Assembly: GCA_017164015.1 (NCBI GenBank)
Contig: CP071065.1
Location: 2,818,501-2,882,500 of the forward strand
DNA: 64,000 nt
Reading direction: 5' to 3'
Source: Nostoc sp. UHCC 0702
GTDB taxonomy: Bacteria > Cyanobacteriota > Cyanobacteriia > Cyanobacteriales > Nostocaceae
Part shown: piece by piece, positions 37,404-50,051 of the stretch
Position numbering within the stretch: position 1 is the stretch's first letter
Layout of the letters: each line of letters begins with the position of its first letter
The notes under the pieces: model-generated
Told to the model about the DNA's origin: nothing
Databases searched by the model: none
Seen by the model: the letters and a program-made list of their open reading frames with translations, nothing else
Translations under genes and position numbers: made by a program

Positions 37404-37756
37404 TTTGCGTACAGCTAGTATAGTTATTCAAGACAGAGTGATGATAGAGCTAAGTAATTAGTGGCAACCCTGCGGTCTTGTACCGTACAAAAGTAAAGAT
37501 TCATTAATTATTTTCCCTCTACTCTCTCATCAGCTCAGCCTATTGGATTGTAAGACTTCTGTCAGCTCTTGGATGAAGCTAACAAAATTAAGAATCGTAA
37601 AGATGAGCAGACTTTGAAGACTGACAAATAAAAATATCCCATTGTAATAGTTTGTTGCTGACTATTCACATTTAAAAATTAACAGTCATCAGTCAACCAA
37701 AAAGGCAAAAGAAATTAATCTTTTGCCTTTCCACTTTGAATTTTTACCTTTCGGCT
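37404..37756. other. Region downstream of rpoC2
   Basis: It contains the rpoC2 terminator at 37699-37732 and AT-rich sequence. No gene is seen. Confidence 0.6.
37699..37732 (-). terminator. Terminator of the RNA polymerase operon
   Basis: AAAGGCAAAAG (37701-37711) pairs perfectly with CTTTTGCCTTT (37720-37730). On the minus strand the hairpin is followed by a short T run, 26 bp after the rpoC2 stop. Confidence 0.8.
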
Positions 37757-40700
37757 TTATTCTTCATCGTAATCATCTTCGTCATCTTCCTCGTAATCGT
37801 CTTCTTCTTCATCTTCTTCTACGAGGTCGGTGACTTCATCAGCAATCAACTCATCGTCGTCATCTAAAATTGACCGTTCGACGCGTCGGTTGCCAAATCC
37901 AGTTTCCCCAAGGGAAGGAGAATCTAAATTATAAGCGCGAGCTGTGCGGTCATCTAAGACCATATCCATTGGATCATCAACTTCATCCAAGACGCTAGTG
38001 CTTTCAAGGGCAGCATACTCATCGATCGCACCAGGTTCTTCATAAGTATTGTACCCAGTACCCGCCGGAATCAGTCGCCCAATAATCACGTTTTCCTTCA
38101 AACCGCGCAACCAGTCAGATTTACCCTCAATAGCTGCTTCGGTTAGTACCCTTGTTGTCTCTTGGAAAGATGCAGCAGAAATAAAGCTGTCAGTGTTCAA
38201 CGATGCTTTGGTAATCCCCAACAATACGGGGGTATACTGTGCCCTAGCACCGCCAGTAATTGCCATTGCTTCGTTTACCTGCTCAACTTGGCGCAATTCT
38301 ACCAACTCGCCGGGAAGCATGGTAGTGTCACCACCATCATCAATCCGGACTTTGTTGGTCATCTGGCGCACAATCACTTCAATGTGTTTATCAGCAATAT
38401 CAATCCCTTGAGACTGATACACCAATTGCACTTCATTCACCAAGAATGTCTGTACTTTCTGCAAGGCATGGCTAGCACAAGCATACACTCCATCCTCAGA
38501 ACCCAAGCTAAAGAAGATTTCCAAAATCTCGTGGGGGTTGGATGGGCCATCGCTTAACGGTTCACCCACTTGCACTATGGCCCCATCTGGCACCATCAAG
38601 TTTTGTCCTGGCCCTAGAGGATAATCGGTAACTACACCGTTGGATTCTACGACCTTAATGGCGATCGCTTCATCGCCATCTCCATAAACAACCTTGACTT
38701 CTCCACCTCGACGTGTTAAAATACACGCCTCTTTTGGCTTCCGAGCTTCTAGGAGTTCCTCAATCCGGGGCAAACCTTGAATGATGTCTCCAGTTTTGGA
38801 ACGTTCAAACACCAACAACACCAAGTTGTCACCACGCTGCACCAAATCGCCATCTTCTATCTGCAATACTGCACCAGGGCTGACTCGGTAGGGACGACCG
38901 ATGCGGATAGTAATGTTGTAAGAGGCAGAAGAGACAAGGGAGGTGGAGGAAGAATCTCCCCCTGCTCCCCCTGCTCCCCCTGCTTTCTTAACTTCCACAA
39001 CTTGCCCAGATTCTTCAGTAAATACCCCAGGAGCAATTTCTTGACCTTCTACCACCAAGTCGCCCTTTTTCACCTTGGGCTGGGCGCTAGTATTCATTGT
39101 GATCATGTCATTGTGGCGCAACACCAAACAGCGACGCACGGCTTCGGTGCCTTTTTGGATACCCCGCACAATACCGCCTTCTTTGGACAAGATTTGGGTA
39201 CGTGCGACCACTTCCCCAGGAGCAATAGTTTGCCCATCTTGTACTTCCAAACTTGTCTGGGTACTGCCTTGAGTAGCATCAGCAGAAATATCACGCCGAA
39301 TGACCAAGGACTCCAAAATCACCAACTGCAAGCGTTGCACATCTGGATCTTCGGTATCCTGTACCAATTCAATATCTGCTGCCAAGGGAGAAGCGCTATG
39401 GTCTTGTTCGCCTTCAGAGTCAATTTCCAATACCAACTGAGTTCGCAGCAGTTCTACACCTTCTACAGACTTAACGCGCTCAGAATCTTTGTAAGGTAGT
39501 CGCTGTACTGCTCGCAACTCAATGGAACGTCCTGTTTGTTGACTTACAGATGTAGTGGATGGCACATTGGGGTGGTTGGGAACGGCATACTCTACTACTG
39601 GACGACTTAACAAGGCTGGGCCTTCTGGAGACTCCACATATTGGATATAGCGCAATTCTGTGGCGATCGCACCTTGTAATTCTTCACCTGGTTGCACAAA
39701 GGTGTTATCTCGCCCAATCACAGATGCTGGGTCATCTACCATCAGTAGTTCCCCTGGCTTAATCACCACTTCCCGCAAGATGTCGTTTTTCTGGGTGACT
39801 TCTACCACGCCACTGGTTTGGCAGAAGATATCCTTCACTACCTCGGTGCCAGCTTCCACAAACTGTCCGTCTTCCACCAACAACAAGGAGATATCTTTAT
39901 TCACTTCGTGGGTTTCTTCAGGAATCCACAGCAGAGTACCTCCCTGCACCACTTCGTAACCGAGTTTGGCTTTACCTTTTTTCTGGACTTCAACGCCAGC
40001 AAATTTCAGGAATCCGCCAGTGGTTGTGCGATAGTGGTCGTCAATTAACTCAGCTACTACTTGACCATTTTGCACTTTTGTGCCTGGGGTGGCTCGCAGG
40101 TTAAATACTTGGTTGTCACCAGTGGAGACTAAGTAGCTGTTGCGTCCTTGACCACTTTGAACTGTGACTGTTGCTTGGTCTAAGACCACAGAAGCTGTGA
40201 TGATCTCAATTTCTCTGGTACTCTTACCGGGAGTAGCTTCTGGCAAGCGCACCACACCACCGTGCAAAGTAGTTAACTTGGTTTCTGCCAACACCCCATT
40301 CGAGGCGATCGCATCACCATTTTTCACCACCAATTCTGCACCAGGCGGCAAGTTATAAACTTCCCCGGACAAAATCCAAATCAAACCACCCCGCGCTGCT
40401 GTGGTTGTGGTATTGCCCTGACGGTCTGTTTTTTGTTCTGGAACTACTTCGGAAAACTGCACTTCCCCTGCCAAGTCGGTGGCAACATCTTTCACCGCTT
40501 TTTCTGTATTGGCACGAGTTGTCCGTCCACCAAGGGCAACTTCTGCCAATAGTTGACCAACTTTTACCTGTTGTCCATCAACTACATAGAGTGTGGAACC
40601 TTGGGTAACATGAATTTCCTGGTTAGCTGAGGCTTGGGAACCAACTTTATTCGGTTCCAAAATCATGATGCCGTTGGCCTCAACATACAAAGCATCTTCC

Positions 40701-41833
40701 CCGTGGCGAGTGCGATGTGTTCTTGTCCGTAATTTCCGTGGCAAACGGATAGTACCATCTGCTTTGGAACGCACTTGTTGGGCAACTTCCCCTGTAAACA
40801 CACCACCAGTGTGGAATGTCCGCATGGTGAGCTGAGTCCCAGGTTCACCGATACTTTGGGCGGCAATAATCCCGACAGCTTCACCCAAATCTACCATCTT
40901 GGCATGGGCTAAACTCCAGCCATAGCAGTGTTGGCAGACGGAACGTGCAGCTTCACAAGTCAGGGGACTCCGCACAACGACTTCCTTCACCCCAGCTTTT
41001 TGAATTGCTATGGCTAAGTCATCAGAAACAGGAGTATTACGTGGTGCAATGACTTCTTTTGTCGTCGGATGTATTACATCCTCACCAATTACCCGTCCCA
41101 TCAAGCGGGTCGCCAGAGGTATTAAGGTTTTGGCACCTTCTGTCATTGGACGTATGGGAATACCTCTGCTAGTACCACAGTCAAATTCCCGAATAATTAC
41201 ATCCTGGGATACGTCCACTAGACGGCGGGTGAGATAACCAGAGTCAGCCGTCCGTAAAGCGGTATCTACCAATCCTTTTCTCGCACCATAAGACGAGATA
41301 ATATATTCTGTGACGGTGAGTCCTTCACGGAAGTTAGTTTTAATGGGCAGACCAATAATTTCCCCTTGGGGATCTGCCATTAGTCCCCGCATCCCCACTA
41401 ACTGCCGCACCTGGGAAATGTTACCCCGTGCGCCGGAGAATGCCATCATGTACACAGAGTTGAGGGGATTGGTCTTTTTGAAGTGGACGACTACTTCGTC
41501 TTTGAGGGCTTCACTTGTACCGTTCCAGGTGTCAATTACTTTTTGGAAACGTTCTACTTCGGTGATTTCTCCCCGTTGGTAACGGGCTTCTGTAGCGCGA
41601 ATTTCTTCTTCTGCTGCTTCTAGCAGACTACGCTTACTTGGTGGCACCATCAAATCATCTACACTGATGGAAACCCCTGCTTTTGTCGCATAGCGAAATC
41701 CCAAATCTTTCAATTTGTCCGCCATCACTGCGGTACGTGCTGTGCCATAGTGCGTAAACGCCCAGGAAATTAAATTTCTCAGTTGACCTTTATCAACTAC
41801 GCGATTGCGAAAAACTGTATTTTCGTTAGTCAT
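37757..41833 (-). CDS. rpoC2: RNA polymerase subunit beta' (C-terminal half)
   Basis: This 1,358-residue beta' half carries the trigger loop region ([20 protein letters not shown], about residues 325-345) and the large cyanobacterial SI3 insertion, then the C-terminal clamp parts ([20 protein letters not shown]). Cyanobacteria and plastids split beta' into rpoC1 and rpoC2, as here. The tail is strongly acidic ([20 protein letters not shown]). Within the late part, [17 protein letters not shown] is encoded by three AGCAGGGGG units, a repeat otherwise intergenic in this genome. It is last in the rpoB-rpoC1-rpoC2 operon. Confidence 0.97.
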   Translation of the reverse strand: MTNENTVFRNRVVDKGQLRNLISWAFTHYGTARTAVMADKLKDLGFRYATKAGVSISVDDLMVPPSKRSLLEAAEEEIRATEARYQRGEITEVERFQKVIDTWNGTSEALKDEVVVHFKKTNPLNSVYMMAFSGARGNISQVRQLVGMRGLMADPQGEIIGLPIKTNFREGLTVTEYIISSYGARKGLVDTALRTADSGYLTRRLVDVSQDVIIREFDCGTSRGIPIRPMTEGAKTLIPLATRLMGRVIGEDVIHPTTKEVIAPRNTPVSDDLAIAIQKAGVKEVVVRSPLTCEAARSVCQHCYGWSLAHAKMVDLGEAVGIIAAQSIGEPGTQLTMRTFHTGGVFTGEVAQQVRSKADGTIRLPRKLRTRTHRTRHGEDALYVEANGIMILEPNKVGSQASANQEIHVTQGSTLYVVDGQQVKVGQLLAEVALGGRTTRANTEKAVKDVATDLAGEVQFSEVVPEQKTDRQGNTTTTAARGGLIWILSGEVYNLPPGAELVVKNGDAIASNGVLAETKLTTLHGGVVRLPEATPGKSTREIEIITASVVLDQATVTVQSGQGRNSYLVSTGDNQVFNLRATPGTKVQNGQVVAELIDDHYRTTTGGFLKFAGVEVQKKGKAKLGYEVVQGGTLLWIPEETHEVNKDISLLLVEDGQFVEAGTEVVKDIFCQTSGVVEVTQKNDILREVVIKPGELLMVDDPASVIGRDNTFVQPGEELQGAIATELRYIQYVESPEGPALLSRPVVEYAVPNHPNVPSTTSVSQQTGRSIELRAVQRLPYKDSERVKSVEGVELLRTQLVLEIDSEGEQDHSASPLAADIELVQDTEDPDVQRLQLVILESLVIRRDISADATQGSTQTSLEVQDGQTIAPGEVVARTQILSKEGGIVRGIQKGTEAVRRCLVLRHNDMITMNTSAQPKVKKGDLVVEGQEIAPGVFTEESGQVVEVKKAGGAGGAGGDSSSTSLVSSASYNITIRIGRPYRVSPGAVLQIEDGDLVQRGDNLVLLVFERSKTGDIIQGLPRIEELLEARKPKEACILTRRGGEVKVVYGDGDEAIAIKVVESNGVVTDYPLGPGQNLMVPDGAIVQVGEPLSDGPSNPHEILEIFFSLGSEDGVYACASHALQKVQTFLVNEVQLVYQSQGIDIADKHIEVIVRQMTNKVRIDDGGDTTMLPGELVELRQVEQVNEAMAITGGARAQYTPVLLGITKASLNTDSFISAASFQETTRVLTEAAIEGKSDWLRGLKENVIIGRLIPAGTGYNTYEEPGAIDEYAALESTSVLDEVDDPMDMVLDDRTARAYNLDSPSLGETGFGNRRVERSILDDDDELIADEVTDLVEEDEEEDDYEEDDEDDYDEE
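38957..38983. repeat. Nine-bp tandem repeat inside rpoC2
   Basis: Three units of TCCCCCTGC (AGCAGGGGG family on the coding strand) encode GGAGGAGG. The units resemble intergenic STRRs such as GAGCAGGGGAGCAGGGG near 28881. Confidence 0.8.
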
Positions 41834-42069
41834 TAGTTATTAGTCCTTAGTCAATAGTCAATGGTCAATAGTCAGTTGTCAGTAGCAAAAAACAACTGAC
41901 CCTTACGGATGACGCTCGCAAGCTCGCGCTTCGCCAGTTACTCATGGGGGAGACTCCCCTTCAGGTGACGCTCGCAAGCTCGCGCTTCGCCAGTTCCTAA
42001 TGGAGGCAGAAGCCAAGACGGGGACTGGACTCACCAAGACCGTACTGGCTCACAACTGACATCTAACAA
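41834..42069. repeat. Direct and palindromic repeats between rpoC1 and rpoC2
   Basis: A 30-bp unit starting TGACGCTCGCAAGCTCGCGC occurs at 41910-41939 and 41966-41995, each copy with an internal palindrome. AGTCAATGG/AGTCAGTTG units precede them. This repeat-filled gap lies inside the essential operon, so the repeats must be tolerated in its mRNA. Confidence 0.75.
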
Positions 42070-43947
42070 CTAACTTGCTAGTGCTTCTTGAATTGCTTTG
42101 TTGTAAATAACACGACCAGGCGTTGTACGTATATACTGAGAAAGAAAGTTACCCTTGGCGTCTTCTCTAACTCGGCGGTACTTATACATTAAAGTCCGGC
42201 TACCATCACCGTTTTCATGTACCTCAACGGGTTCTGTATCTGGTTGGTCAGATTCTACTTCACCGTCAAACCGCACGTAGATGTAGGCGTGCAAGTCAAT
42301 TTGCTCTTGCTGAAAAGCCATAATTACATCGTCTAGGGAAGCAAAATACTTTCCAGCCCCTTTTGTCGCATCGGGATTTTCTGCTGTTAAGTAATATGCC
42401 CCTAACACCATGTCTTGGCTAGGCGTGATAATCGGTTTACCTGTAGCTGGTGACAAAATATTGTTGGAAGCCAGCATTAATAACCGCGCCTCAGCCTGAC
42501 TTTCCAAGGACAGAGGAACGTGTACCGCCATTTGGTCGCCGTCAAAGTCAGCGTTAAACGCCGGACATACCAAAGGATGCAGTTGAATTGCTCTACCTTC
42601 CACCAAAATCGGTTCAAAAGCCTGAATACCCAAGCGGTGCAGTGTCGGCGCACGGTTGAGCATGACTGGGTGTCCTTCAATCACCTCTTCCAGTACATCC
42701 CAAACACTGGGATCATTGCGGGATATCAGCTTTTTCGCTGCTTTGATGTTGTTCACCATGCCGCTGCGAATCAAACGATTAATCACAAACGGTTGAAATA
42801 GCTCAATTGCCATTTCCCTAGGTAAACCACACTGGTGAATCTTCAGCTTGGGGCCGACCACAATTACAGAACGTCCAGAATAGTCAACTCGTTTACCCAA
42901 CAAGTTTTGTCGGAAACGTCCTTGCTTACCTTCAATAATGTCAGACAAAGACTTCAGGGGTCGGTTATTTGCACCTACTACCGTGCGTCCCCGGCGACCA
43001 TTGTCAATCAAAGCATCCACTGCTTCTTGCAGCATCCGCTTTTCGTTCCGCACAATAATCTCTGGTGCCAAAATTTCTTGCAGCCGTGCTAAACGATTAT
43101 TGCGGTTAATTACCCGCCGATACAAATCGTTCAAATCGCTGGTGGCAAACCGTCCACCATCTAGCTGCACCATTGGGCGCAAGTCTGGGGGAATCACGGG
43201 AATTACTGCCATTACCATCCACTCTGGTTTAGAACCAGTGGCGATAAAGTTGTCAATCACCCGCAAGCGCTTAATCAGTTTTGCCCGTTTTTGCCCTTTG
43301 GCATTGCCAATTTCTTCTCGCAGGGTTTCCGCCTCTTGCTCTAAATTAATATCAGCAAGCAAGCGCAGCAGTGCTTCAGCACCAATGCCTACCTCTACAC
43401 CTTGCAAAGTAGAATCTTCACTGTAGATTTGGTCTTCAATTTCCAACCACTGGTCTTCACTCAGTAGTTGCTTGTAGGTTAGAGTTTCAGCATTCCCCGG
43501 GCTGAGGACAACATAAGAGTTGAAATAAACAATCTGCTCCACATCCCGCAAGGGCATATCTAGCAGGATAGAAATATAGCTGGGAATACCTTTGAGATAC
43601 CAAACATGCGCCACTGGAGCGGCAAGTTTAATATATCCCATGCGGTGGCGACGCACCCGCGACTCGGTGACTTCTACACCACAGCGCTCACAAACAATTC
43701 CTCTGTGACGCACTCTTTTATACTTGCCACAGTGGCATTCCCAGTCTTTAGCCGGGCCAAAGATGCGCTCACAAAATAAACCGTCCATCTCTGGCTTGAG
43801 AGTTCGGTAATTAATAGTTTCTGGCTTGGTGACTTCACCTACTAGCTGACCATTAGGCAGTGTTCGCTCACCCCATTGCCGAATGCGTTCTGGCGATGCC
43901 AAGCCGATTTTTACATAGTCAAACTGATTAGTTTGGGCTGGTCTCAT
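42070..43947 (-). CDS. rpoC1: RNA polymerase subunit gamma (N-terminal half of beta')
   Basis: This 625-residue protein has the zinc site [20 protein letters not shown] (about residues 71-90), the clamp and rudder region, and the active-site motif [12 protein letters not shown] (about 463-474) with the three Mg-binding Asp residues. It works with RpoC2, RpoB, RpoA and RpoZ. Confidence 0.98.
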   Translation of the reverse strand: MRPAQTNQFDYVKIGLASPERIRQWGERTLPNGQLVGEVTKPETINYRTLKPEMDGLFCERIFGPAKDWECHCGKYKRVRHRGIVCERCGVEVTESRVRRHRMGYIKLAAPVAHVWYLKGIPSYISILLDMPLRDVEQIVYFNSYVVLSPGNAETLTYKQLLSEDQWLEIEDQIYSEDSTLQGVEVGIGAEALLRLLADINLEQEAETLREEIGNAKGQKRAKLIKRLRVIDNFIATGSKPEWMVMAVIPVIPPDLRPMVQLDGGRFATSDLNDLYRRVINRNNRLARLQEILAPEIIVRNEKRMLQEAVDALIDNGRRGRTVVGANNRPLKSLSDIIEGKQGRFRQNLLGKRVDYSGRSVIVVGPKLKIHQCGLPREMAIELFQPFVINRLIRSGMVNNIKAAKKLISRNDPSVWDVLEEVIEGHPVMLNRAPTLHRLGIQAFEPILVEGRAIQLHPLVCPAFNADFDGDQMAVHVPLSLESQAEARLLMLASNNILSPATGKPIITPSQDMVLGAYYLTAENPDATKGAGKYFASLDDVIMAFQQEQIDLHAYIYVRFDGEVESDQPDTEPVEVHENGDGSRTLMYKYRRVREDAKGNFLSQYIRTTPGRVIYNKAIQEALAS

Positions 43948-44063
43948 AACTAGGGATTAGGGATTGGGTATTGGGTATTAGGGATTGGGTATTGGGTATT
44001 AGGGATTGGGTATTAGGAAAACTCTTCCCTAATCCCCAGTCCCCAGTCACCAGTTCCCAATCC
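43948..44063. repeat. STRR between rpoB and rpoC1
   Basis: Units of GGGATTGGGTATT and then CCCCAGTCAC fill the 116-bp gap. The two halves are partly complementary (GGGATTGGG / CCCAATCCC), so the mRNA can fold here. Confidence 0.75.
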
Positions 44064-47000
44064 CTACTCGTCTTCTTCCAATGATTCGCGGGAGAGAGAT
44101 TCGTAGGTTGGTCGGGGTGGTGTGCGACGTGTTGCTTGGTCTGCCATCAAATCGACTTCTACATCTAAGGAACTACCGTCTGTTTGGGTTTCTACTTTGT
44201 GTACGGCAATGTCTAAACCTAATGATTGCAGTTCTCGCATCAACACCTTAAAGGATTCTGGTGTCCCTGGTCGGGGAATTGCTTTACCTTTGACGATCGC
44301 ATTTAACGCTTCATTCCGCCCCTGCATATCGTCAGATTTCACTGTCAGCAATTCCTGCAAGGTGTAAGCTGCACCAAAGGCTTCCAATGCCCACACTTCC
44401 ATTTCCCCAAATCGCTGACCACCTTGTTGAGCTTTACCACCCAAGGGTTGCTGTGTTACCAAGGAGTACGGCCCTGTGGAACGAGCGTGGATCTTGTCAT
44501 CCACCAAATGCACCAGCTTCAGCATGTAAGCCACACCCACGGTGACAGGTCGGTCAAAGGGTTCGCCTGTACGACCATCGAATACCATGATTTTGCCAGG
44601 GTCATCTGGGTTGTACACCCAATTTCTGCCTGTTTCATCCCGTGCTTCTTGCAATTTGCCATGCACGATTCTCCGGGATGACTCTTCACCATACATTTCG
44701 TCAAAAGGAGTGATCTTAAACCGCACTCCTAATGTATGACCAGCCCAACCCAAAAGACATTCAAATACCTGTCCGACGTTCATCCGGCTAGGCACACCCA
44801 AGGGATTGAGTACGATATCCACTGGAGAACCATCTGGTAAATAAGGCATGTCTTCCGCTGGCAATATCCGAGAAATAATTCCTTTATTGCCGTGGCGTCC
44901 TGCCATTTTGTCGCCGACTTGGATTTTCCGCTTCTGGGCGACATACACCCGGACTACCATGTTGGCGCCTGGTGGCAGTTCATCGCCTTGTTCGCGGGTA
45001 AATAAGCGCACGTCTACTACACGCCCTTTTTCGCCGTTCGGTACTCTCAGGGAATTATCCCGCACATCCCGCGCCTTTTCCCCGAATATGGCACGCAACA
45101 GTTTTTCTTCTGGTGGTTGGTCAGATTCACCTTTAGGTGTGACTTTTCCTACCAATATATCTCCAGATTCTACCCAAGCACCAATGCGAATGATTCCTTG
45201 TTCGTCAAGTTGGCGTAAAGCATCTTCCCCAACGTTGGGAATTTCTCTGGTAATTTCTTCGGGCCCCAGCTTGGTTTGTCTCGCCTCAATTTCATATTTC
45301 TCAATGTGAATTGAGGTGTAAACATCATCCTGCACTAGTCGCTCTGAAATCAAAATTGCGTCTTCGTAGTTATAGCCTTCCCAAGGCATATAAGCGACGA
45401 CAATGTTTTGTCCCAGCGCCAATTCTCCACCTTCGGTAGAGGAACCATCAGCTAGTACTTGCCCGGCGACAACACGCTCACCAATCCGGACGAGGGGTTT
45501 TTGGTTGAGACAGGTATCTTGGTTAGAACGTTGGTATTTGGAAAGGTAATACTTAAGTTCTGGTGCATTAGCTTTGGGACGCACGCGAATTTCGGTGGCA
45601 TCAACATAGGTGACATCACCATCGGTACGTGATACAATTACCATCCCTGAGTCTCTTGCGCCTTGTGCTTCTAACCCAGTACCCACCAGAGGACGCTCTG
45701 GTTTGAGTAGAGGTACGGCTTGCCGTTGCATGTTGGAACCCATCAGTGCCCGGTTAGCGTCGTCATGTTCCAAGAAAGGAATCATGCTTGTAGCAACCGA
45801 GACGATTTGCACTGGAGATACTGCTACGTAGTCCACTTGCTCAGGCGTTGTTGTAGCCCAGTCTTGGCGATAACGCACTGGCACTTGCGGCCCTTTAATG
45901 TAGCCATTTTCATCTAATGGCACGTCACCAGTAGCTGTACGCAGGTCGTCTTCTTCGTCGGCTGTCATGTACACCGGCTGTACGTCAAATAGCACCCGCC
46001 CATTTTCCACAGGTCTAAATGGCGTTTCCAAAAAGCCGTACTGGTTCACCCGTGCATGGGTTGCCAAGGAACCAATCAAACCAGCGTTGGGGCCTTCTGG
46101 TGTCTCGATCGGACAAATCCGTCCGTAGTGACTTGGATGAATATCTCGCACGGCAAAACCAGCGCGTTCACGAGTTAAACCACCAGGGCCAAGGGCGCTA
46201 AGACGGCGTTTGTGAGTCAGTTCTGCCAAGGGATTGGTTTGATCCATGAACTGACTTAATTGGCTGGAACCAAAGAATTCTTTAATTGCTGCTACCAATG
46301 GTTTAGGGTTCACCAAGGAAGCTGGGGTCAGCACTTCCGCATCAGATACGGTCATCCGTTCCCGAATAATTCGCTCTAGGCGATTCAGCCCCACCCGCAC
46401 TTGGTTTTGCAGCAATTCGCCAACGCTTCTCACCCGACGATTGCCCAAGTGGTCGATGTCGTCTATGCTACCAATGTCATATTCGAGGTTGATTAAGTAA
46501 TCAACTGCTGCTAAGATATCGTTGGGAGTCAGGACGCGCATGGTATCTGGCACTGACAACCGCAGTTTTTTATTGAGCTTATACCGCCCAACGCGACCCA
46601 AGTCGTAACGTTTGGGATCAAAGAAACGAGAGTCTAACAGCTGCTGCCCACCCAATACTGTAGGCGGTTCACCAGGACGCAGTTTGCGATACAACTCCAT
46701 CAGGGCTTCTTCTTCAGAGAATTGCCCTTCTTTTTCAATGGTTTTTTGGAAGTACTCTGGGTGGCGTAAAGCGTCAAAGATTTCGTTGTCTGATAAGCCT
46801 AGAGCTTTGAGAAGTACTTGGGCTGAGAGTTTGCGGGTTTTGTCGATGCGTACCCACACCAAATCATTACGGTCTGTTTCAAATTTCAGCCATGCTCCCC
46901 GGTTGGGAATTAAGCTAGCTGAATAAGTACGCCGCCCGTTTTTGTCGATTTCTGATTTGTAGTAGACTCCAGGCGATCGCACGATTTGGTTGACAATGAC

Positions 47001-47363
47001 GCGCTCAGCTCCGTTAATAATGAACGTGCCGCGATCGGTCATCAAAGGCAAATCTCCGATAAATACTTCTTGCTCTTTGATGTCCCCTGTTTCTTTATTC
47101 AACAGGCGTGTGGGTACATACATTTGTACAGCATAGGTACTATCCCGTCGCTTGGCTTCTTCGACGCTGTACTTTGGTTCCTTTAGTTTGTAGTTATGAC
47201 CTAAAAAGTGCAATTCTAGTTTGCCAGTGTAGTCTGTAATCGGACTAAAGGAGTTAAGTTCTTCTATCAGCCCTTCTTCCAAAAACCAGCGAAAACTTGA
47301 ACGCTGGATTTCAATCAAGTCGGGCAACAAAAAGGCGGGTTCAATATAATTTTCGCTAATCAT
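44064..47363 (-). CDS. rpoB: RNA polymerase subunit beta
   Basis: This 1,099-residue beta subunit begins [20 protein letters not shown]. The rifampicin-pocket region has [20 protein letters not shown] and [11 protein letters not shown] (about residues 370-405), with Ser/Gln/Asp/His at the usual drug-contact positions. [15 protein letters not shown] and the C-terminal [15 protein letters not shown] are intact. It is first of the three polymerase genes and follows a long leader of about 735 bp. Confidence 0.98.
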   Translation of the reverse strand: MISENYIEPAFLLPDLIEIQRSSFRWFLEEGLIEELNSFSPITDYTGKLELHFLGHNYKLKEPKYSVEEAKRRDSTYAVQMYVPTRLLNKETGDIKEQEVFIGDLPLMTDRGTFIINGAERVIVNQIVRSPGVYYKSEIDKNGRRTYSASLIPNRGAWLKFETDRNDLVWVRIDKTRKLSAQVLLKALGLSDNEIFDALRHPEYFQKTIEKEGQFSEEEALMELYRKLRPGEPPTVLGGQQLLDSRFFDPKRYDLGRVGRYKLNKKLRLSVPDTMRVLTPNDILAAVDYLINLEYDIGSIDDIDHLGNRRVRSVGELLQNQVRVGLNRLERIIRERMTVSDAEVLTPASLVNPKPLVAAIKEFFGSSQLSQFMDQTNPLAELTHKRRLSALGPGGLTRERAGFAVRDIHPSHYGRICPIETPEGPNAGLIGSLATHARVNQYGFLETPFRPVENGRVLFDVQPVYMTADEEDDLRTATGDVPLDENGYIKGPQVPVRYRQDWATTTPEQVDYVAVSPVQIVSVATSMIPFLEHDDANRALMGSNMQRQAVPLLKPERPLVGTGLEAQGARDSGMVIVSRTDGDVTYVDATEIRVRPKANAPELKYYLSKYQRSNQDTCLNQKPLVRIGERVVAGQVLADGSSTEGGELALGQNIVVAYMPWEGYNYEDAILISERLVQDDVYTSIHIEKYEIEARQTKLGPEEITREIPNVGEDALRQLDEQGIIRIGAWVESGDILVGKVTPKGESDQPPEEKLLRAIFGEKARDVRDNSLRVPNGEKGRVVDVRLFTREQGDELPPGANMVVRVYVAQKRKIQVGDKMAGRHGNKGIISRILPAEDMPYLPDGSPVDIVLNPLGVPSRMNVGQVFECLLGWAGHTLGVRFKITPFDEMYGEESSRRIVHGKLQEARDETGRNWVYNPDDPGKIMVFDGRTGEPFDRPVTVGVAYMLKLVHLVDDKIHARSTGPYSLVTQQPLGGKAQQGGQRFGEMEVWALEAFGAAYTLQELLTVKSDDMQGRNEALNAIVKGKAIPRPGTPESFKVLMRELQSLGLDIAVHKVETQTDGSSLDVEVDLMADQATRRTPPRPTYESLSRESLEEDE

Positions 47364-48098
47364 GCCTCTACCTTTGTCAACCTGGTTAAACTATTTAGAG
47401 GACACTGCTTGGGGACGGTTACCACCATGAGTCAGTGTCCATACCTGTTTAGGAACTTCTCCTTGTGTCACCTGCTATTTACAGGCGCAGGCAAACCCAG
47501 CTATTTAAGCTGTAAACAGCAATTTTGGCAAGGGGGTAATCGCCCTTGACACAAAGTAATAATCGCTACAACTAACCTATGAAGTTGATTCCTCAACAGC
47601 GAATGGCTGAGATATTTTTGAATTTGATTTGCTTTCCTCACTTCCCCTCCCAAAAGCGCGTGAATTTAGTCTCCGCAGCTCTAGTTTCTTGTGTCTGTGT
47701 ACACCATTTATATTTGAGTAATTACGGTGATATCACTAGTCCAAGACAATGAGCCGCAATTTTTCGGCTCTTAGTTGGGATAATTTGTTTTTGGTGGGTT
47801 ATAGTCACAAGGCAATTACTTTTAACAATTTTCTATAGGTTCAACACACAGCAGGTTTTGCCAAAGTTTTACTTACGGCCATTTCATCAAATTAGTCATG
47901 CATTGAGAACATCCGCATGTAGAGAATCAAAGGATGGTCAAGTTGATAACAGGGCAAAATCAAGTTTAGGAGTTCTCAGATCCTTCCTTTTTTATTATGA
48001 CGCAAGCAAAGAGTTTTGGAGGGAACAATCTTAGCATACTTTTATCCTCCTAAAGTTTTATTTTTTTTACCATCACCTCCCACAAGGAAGGACAGATT
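47364..48098. other. Long leader region of the RNA polymerase operon
   Basis: These 735 bp between tatD and rpoB hold no gene. Near rpoB, GGACACTG (47400-47407) pairs with CAGTGTCC (47433-47440). CAAGGGGGTAATCGCCCTTG (about 47529-47548) is another hairpin. GAGCCGCAATTTTTCGGCTC (47750-47769) is a third hairpin. A structured 5' UTR is suggested, but no known leader family is recognised. Confidence 0.5.
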
Positions 48099-48884
48099 TT
48101 ATAGTGTTAAACGAAATAATTTACAAGCATTTTGGGTGGTTTGAGCGGCGATCGCTTCTACTGTTTCTCCTCGTAAATGGGCTACTTGTTCGGCTACATG
48201 GCGGACATAAGCAGGCTCGTTCCGTTTTTGCCCTCGTTTGGGTACTGGTGCCAAAAAAGGGCAATCTGTTTCAATCAATAGGCGATCGCTTCTAACCATC
48301 GCTGCTGAGGCTTGGATAGCTTTAGCGTTCTTGAATGTGACTGTCCCGCTAAAGCTAATATAAAAGCCTAAGTCTACGAACCATTGGGTTTCTTCTGGCG
48401 TTCCACCCCAGCAATGCATGACACCCCGCAGGTTTCCTCCCTCTGTATCCTGCCATTTTTGCAAGATTTCCCTTACCTGGTTTGCCGCATCACGGCAGTG
48501 GATAATTACTGGTAAGTTGAGTTGAGACGCGATCGCTAATTGCGCTTCAAATACCATGCGCTGTTGCTCGGCGTTATCTGCTTTATAATAATCCAGCCCC
48601 ATTTCTCCAATTGCTACTACTTTCGAGTCCGAAGTCGCCAAAGATAATATTTTATCGGCTGTATCGCTATGCCATTGATCGGCATCTAATGGATGCAATC
48701 CCACGGCAAAGCTCAGTTCGGGGAATTGGTTAGCTATGGCTTGAATGCTAGAAAATTCTGACGGTTCGACGCAGGAATGTACTAATTGCACTACCCCTGC
48801 TTCAAGCCACCGCGATCGCACTGCTGCTAAATCTGGCTGGAAAATATCAAAGTTGAGATGAACGTGGGTGTCAATCAGTTGCAT
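48099..48884 (-). CDS. tatD: TatD family metal-dependent hydrolase
   Basis: This 261-residue TIM-barrel nuclease/hydrolase has metal ligands in IDTHVHLNF (residues 4-12), [23 protein letters not shown] and [10 protein letters not shown]. TatD proteins have 3'-5' DNase activity. The position between rpsT and rpoB is conserved in cyanobacteria. Confidence 0.94.
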   Translation of the reverse strand: MQLIDTHVHLNFDIFQPDLAAVRSRWLEAGVVQLVHSCVEPSEFSSIQAIANQFPELSFAVGLHPLDADQWHSDTADKILSLATSDSKVVAIGEMGLDYYKADNAEQQRMVFEAQLAIASQLNLPVIIHCRDAANQVREILQKWQDTEGGNLRGVMHCWGGTPEETQWFVDLGFYISFSGTVTFKNAKAIQASAAMVRSDRLLIETDCPFLAPVPKRGQKRNEPAYVRHVAEQVAHLRGETVEAIAAQTTQNACKLFRLTL

Positions 48885-48970
48885 TGTTTATCAAAGAGTC
48901 AATGGTCAAGAGTCAATGGTCAAGAGTCAATATTTTAGACTTTGGACTTTGGACTCTTGACTTTTGACTA

Positions 48971-49264
48971 CTATGCTGTTTGTGTAACTGGCTTGAGTTT
49001 ACTAGCCAATCTCGACTTTTTCCTGGCCCCATTGTTGGGGTGGAGGATACCCCGCTTGACAGCTTTATCAATTTTGCTGTAAGCCTCGGACAGCCGCGCC
49101 TGCACTTCTTGTTTTGATTCAGGGGTAGGATTAGCTGTATAGACTTCCACGCTTGCCAGGTATTTCTTCATCAGCGTTTTAACCGCTGATTTATAAGATT
49201 TGTTACGCAGCCGATTGCGTTCTGCGATTTGGGCGCGCTTGAGAGCAGACTTTGTATTCGCCAC
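48971..49264 (-). CDS. rpsT: Ribosomal protein S20
   Basis: The start is the GTG at 49264 ([20 protein letters not shown]), giving 97 residues; the longer frame to 49297 adds sequence foreign to S20. It binds 16S rRNA, is very basic and has the usual length. It is the first gene of the rpsT-tatD-rpoB-rpoC1-rpoC2 run. Confidence 0.95.
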   Translation of the reverse strand: MANTKSALKRAQIAERNRLRNKSYKSAVKTLMKKYLASVEVYTANPTPESKQEVQARLSEAYSKIDKAVKRGILHPNNGARKKSRLASKLKPVTQTA

Positions 49265-49734
49265 AGTCGATTCCAAAAAGACTATTAATATGTACACACA
49301 CTACTAGACTTACTAATATAGCATCCATATTGCCAATGTGAGGATTTCTGAAAAAAAATTTGGGATTGGGGATTGGGGATTGGGGATTGGGTACTGGGTA
49401 CTGGGGATTGGGAATTGGGTACTGGGGATTGGGAAAATTTCTTTCTAGTCACCAGTCCCTAGTCACCAGTCCCTAGTCCCCAGTCCCTAGTCACCAGTCC
49501 CTAGTCCCCAGTCCCTAGTCCCCAGTCCCTAGTCACCAGTCCCTAGTCCCCATTTACTAAGAAATGGGTTACAATGAGGTACTCCAAAGAAATTGCAACC
49601 CTAACTACGCACTACCTGACCAAGCTGTGTGACTGTAAATGCAGACCACAATTTAAATGTACAGATACGATTTATTGTGTCTGGACAGATCTTAGCTAAA
49701 TCAAGTAAAAAAATAGCAAAAATTATACTCAGAT
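49265..49734. repeat. STRR-rich intergenic region upstream of rpsT
   Basis: GGGGATT/GGGTACT units (about 49366-49432) face CCAGTCCCTAGTCA units (about 49446-49551), so the block is partly self-complementary. The rest is AT-rich. No gene is seen. Confidence 0.7.
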
Positions 49735-49812
49735 CCTACCCCTCCCCCTGAATCAGGGGAAACCAGATGTGCAAACACGCCATCTGCACCCCCCCAGGGA
49801 GTGAGGGGTAGG
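49735..49812 (+). ncRNA. Candidate structured RNA: multibranch stem-loop upstream of hisD
   Basis: CCTACCCCTC (49735-49744) pairs perfectly with GAGGGGTAGG (49803-49812). Inside lie two more perfect hairpins, CCCCTG/CAGGGG (49745-49759) and CAGATG/CATCTG (49764-49786). Such a closed three-way junction is unlikely by chance, but it could equally be a dispersed repeat or the end of a lost mobile element. No riboswitch family is recognised. Confidence 0.35.
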
Positions 49813-49823
49813 GCATAAGGATA

Positions 49824-50006
49824 GTGGGAACTGGCACGCCCGCTGCCTGCGGTAAGCATTGTAAGCAAGTCGGACTGAGTAATTTAGTAGCCAAGTTAAG
49901 TCATCCAGATGGTGGGAGCCTTGGGAGTATCAAAAAAATCCAGGTTAAGCTAGAGAAGAGAATCGAGGTTAGCTTGACACCCCTTGTGGGTAAAGAGCAA
50001 GACTGA
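49824..50006 (+). other. 60-residue ORF upstream of hisD, possible TnpB tail remnant
   Basis: A GTG-started frame encodes VGTGTPAACGKHCKQVGLSN, then LVAKLSHPDGGSLGSIKK. The VGT-x-GTPAACG stretch resembles the variable tail that follows the zinc ribbon in some cyanobacterial TnpB proteins. The start lacks a ribosome binding site, and a stop lies five codons upstream. It ends 45 bp before hisD. It may be a decayed insertion or a leader of hisD; it has only two His codons, so His attenuation is unlikely. Confidence 0.25.
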
Positions 50007-50051
50007 TTCTCGATCCGGGAATATTTTAAACTTTGGCATTGTCCTTACTCC

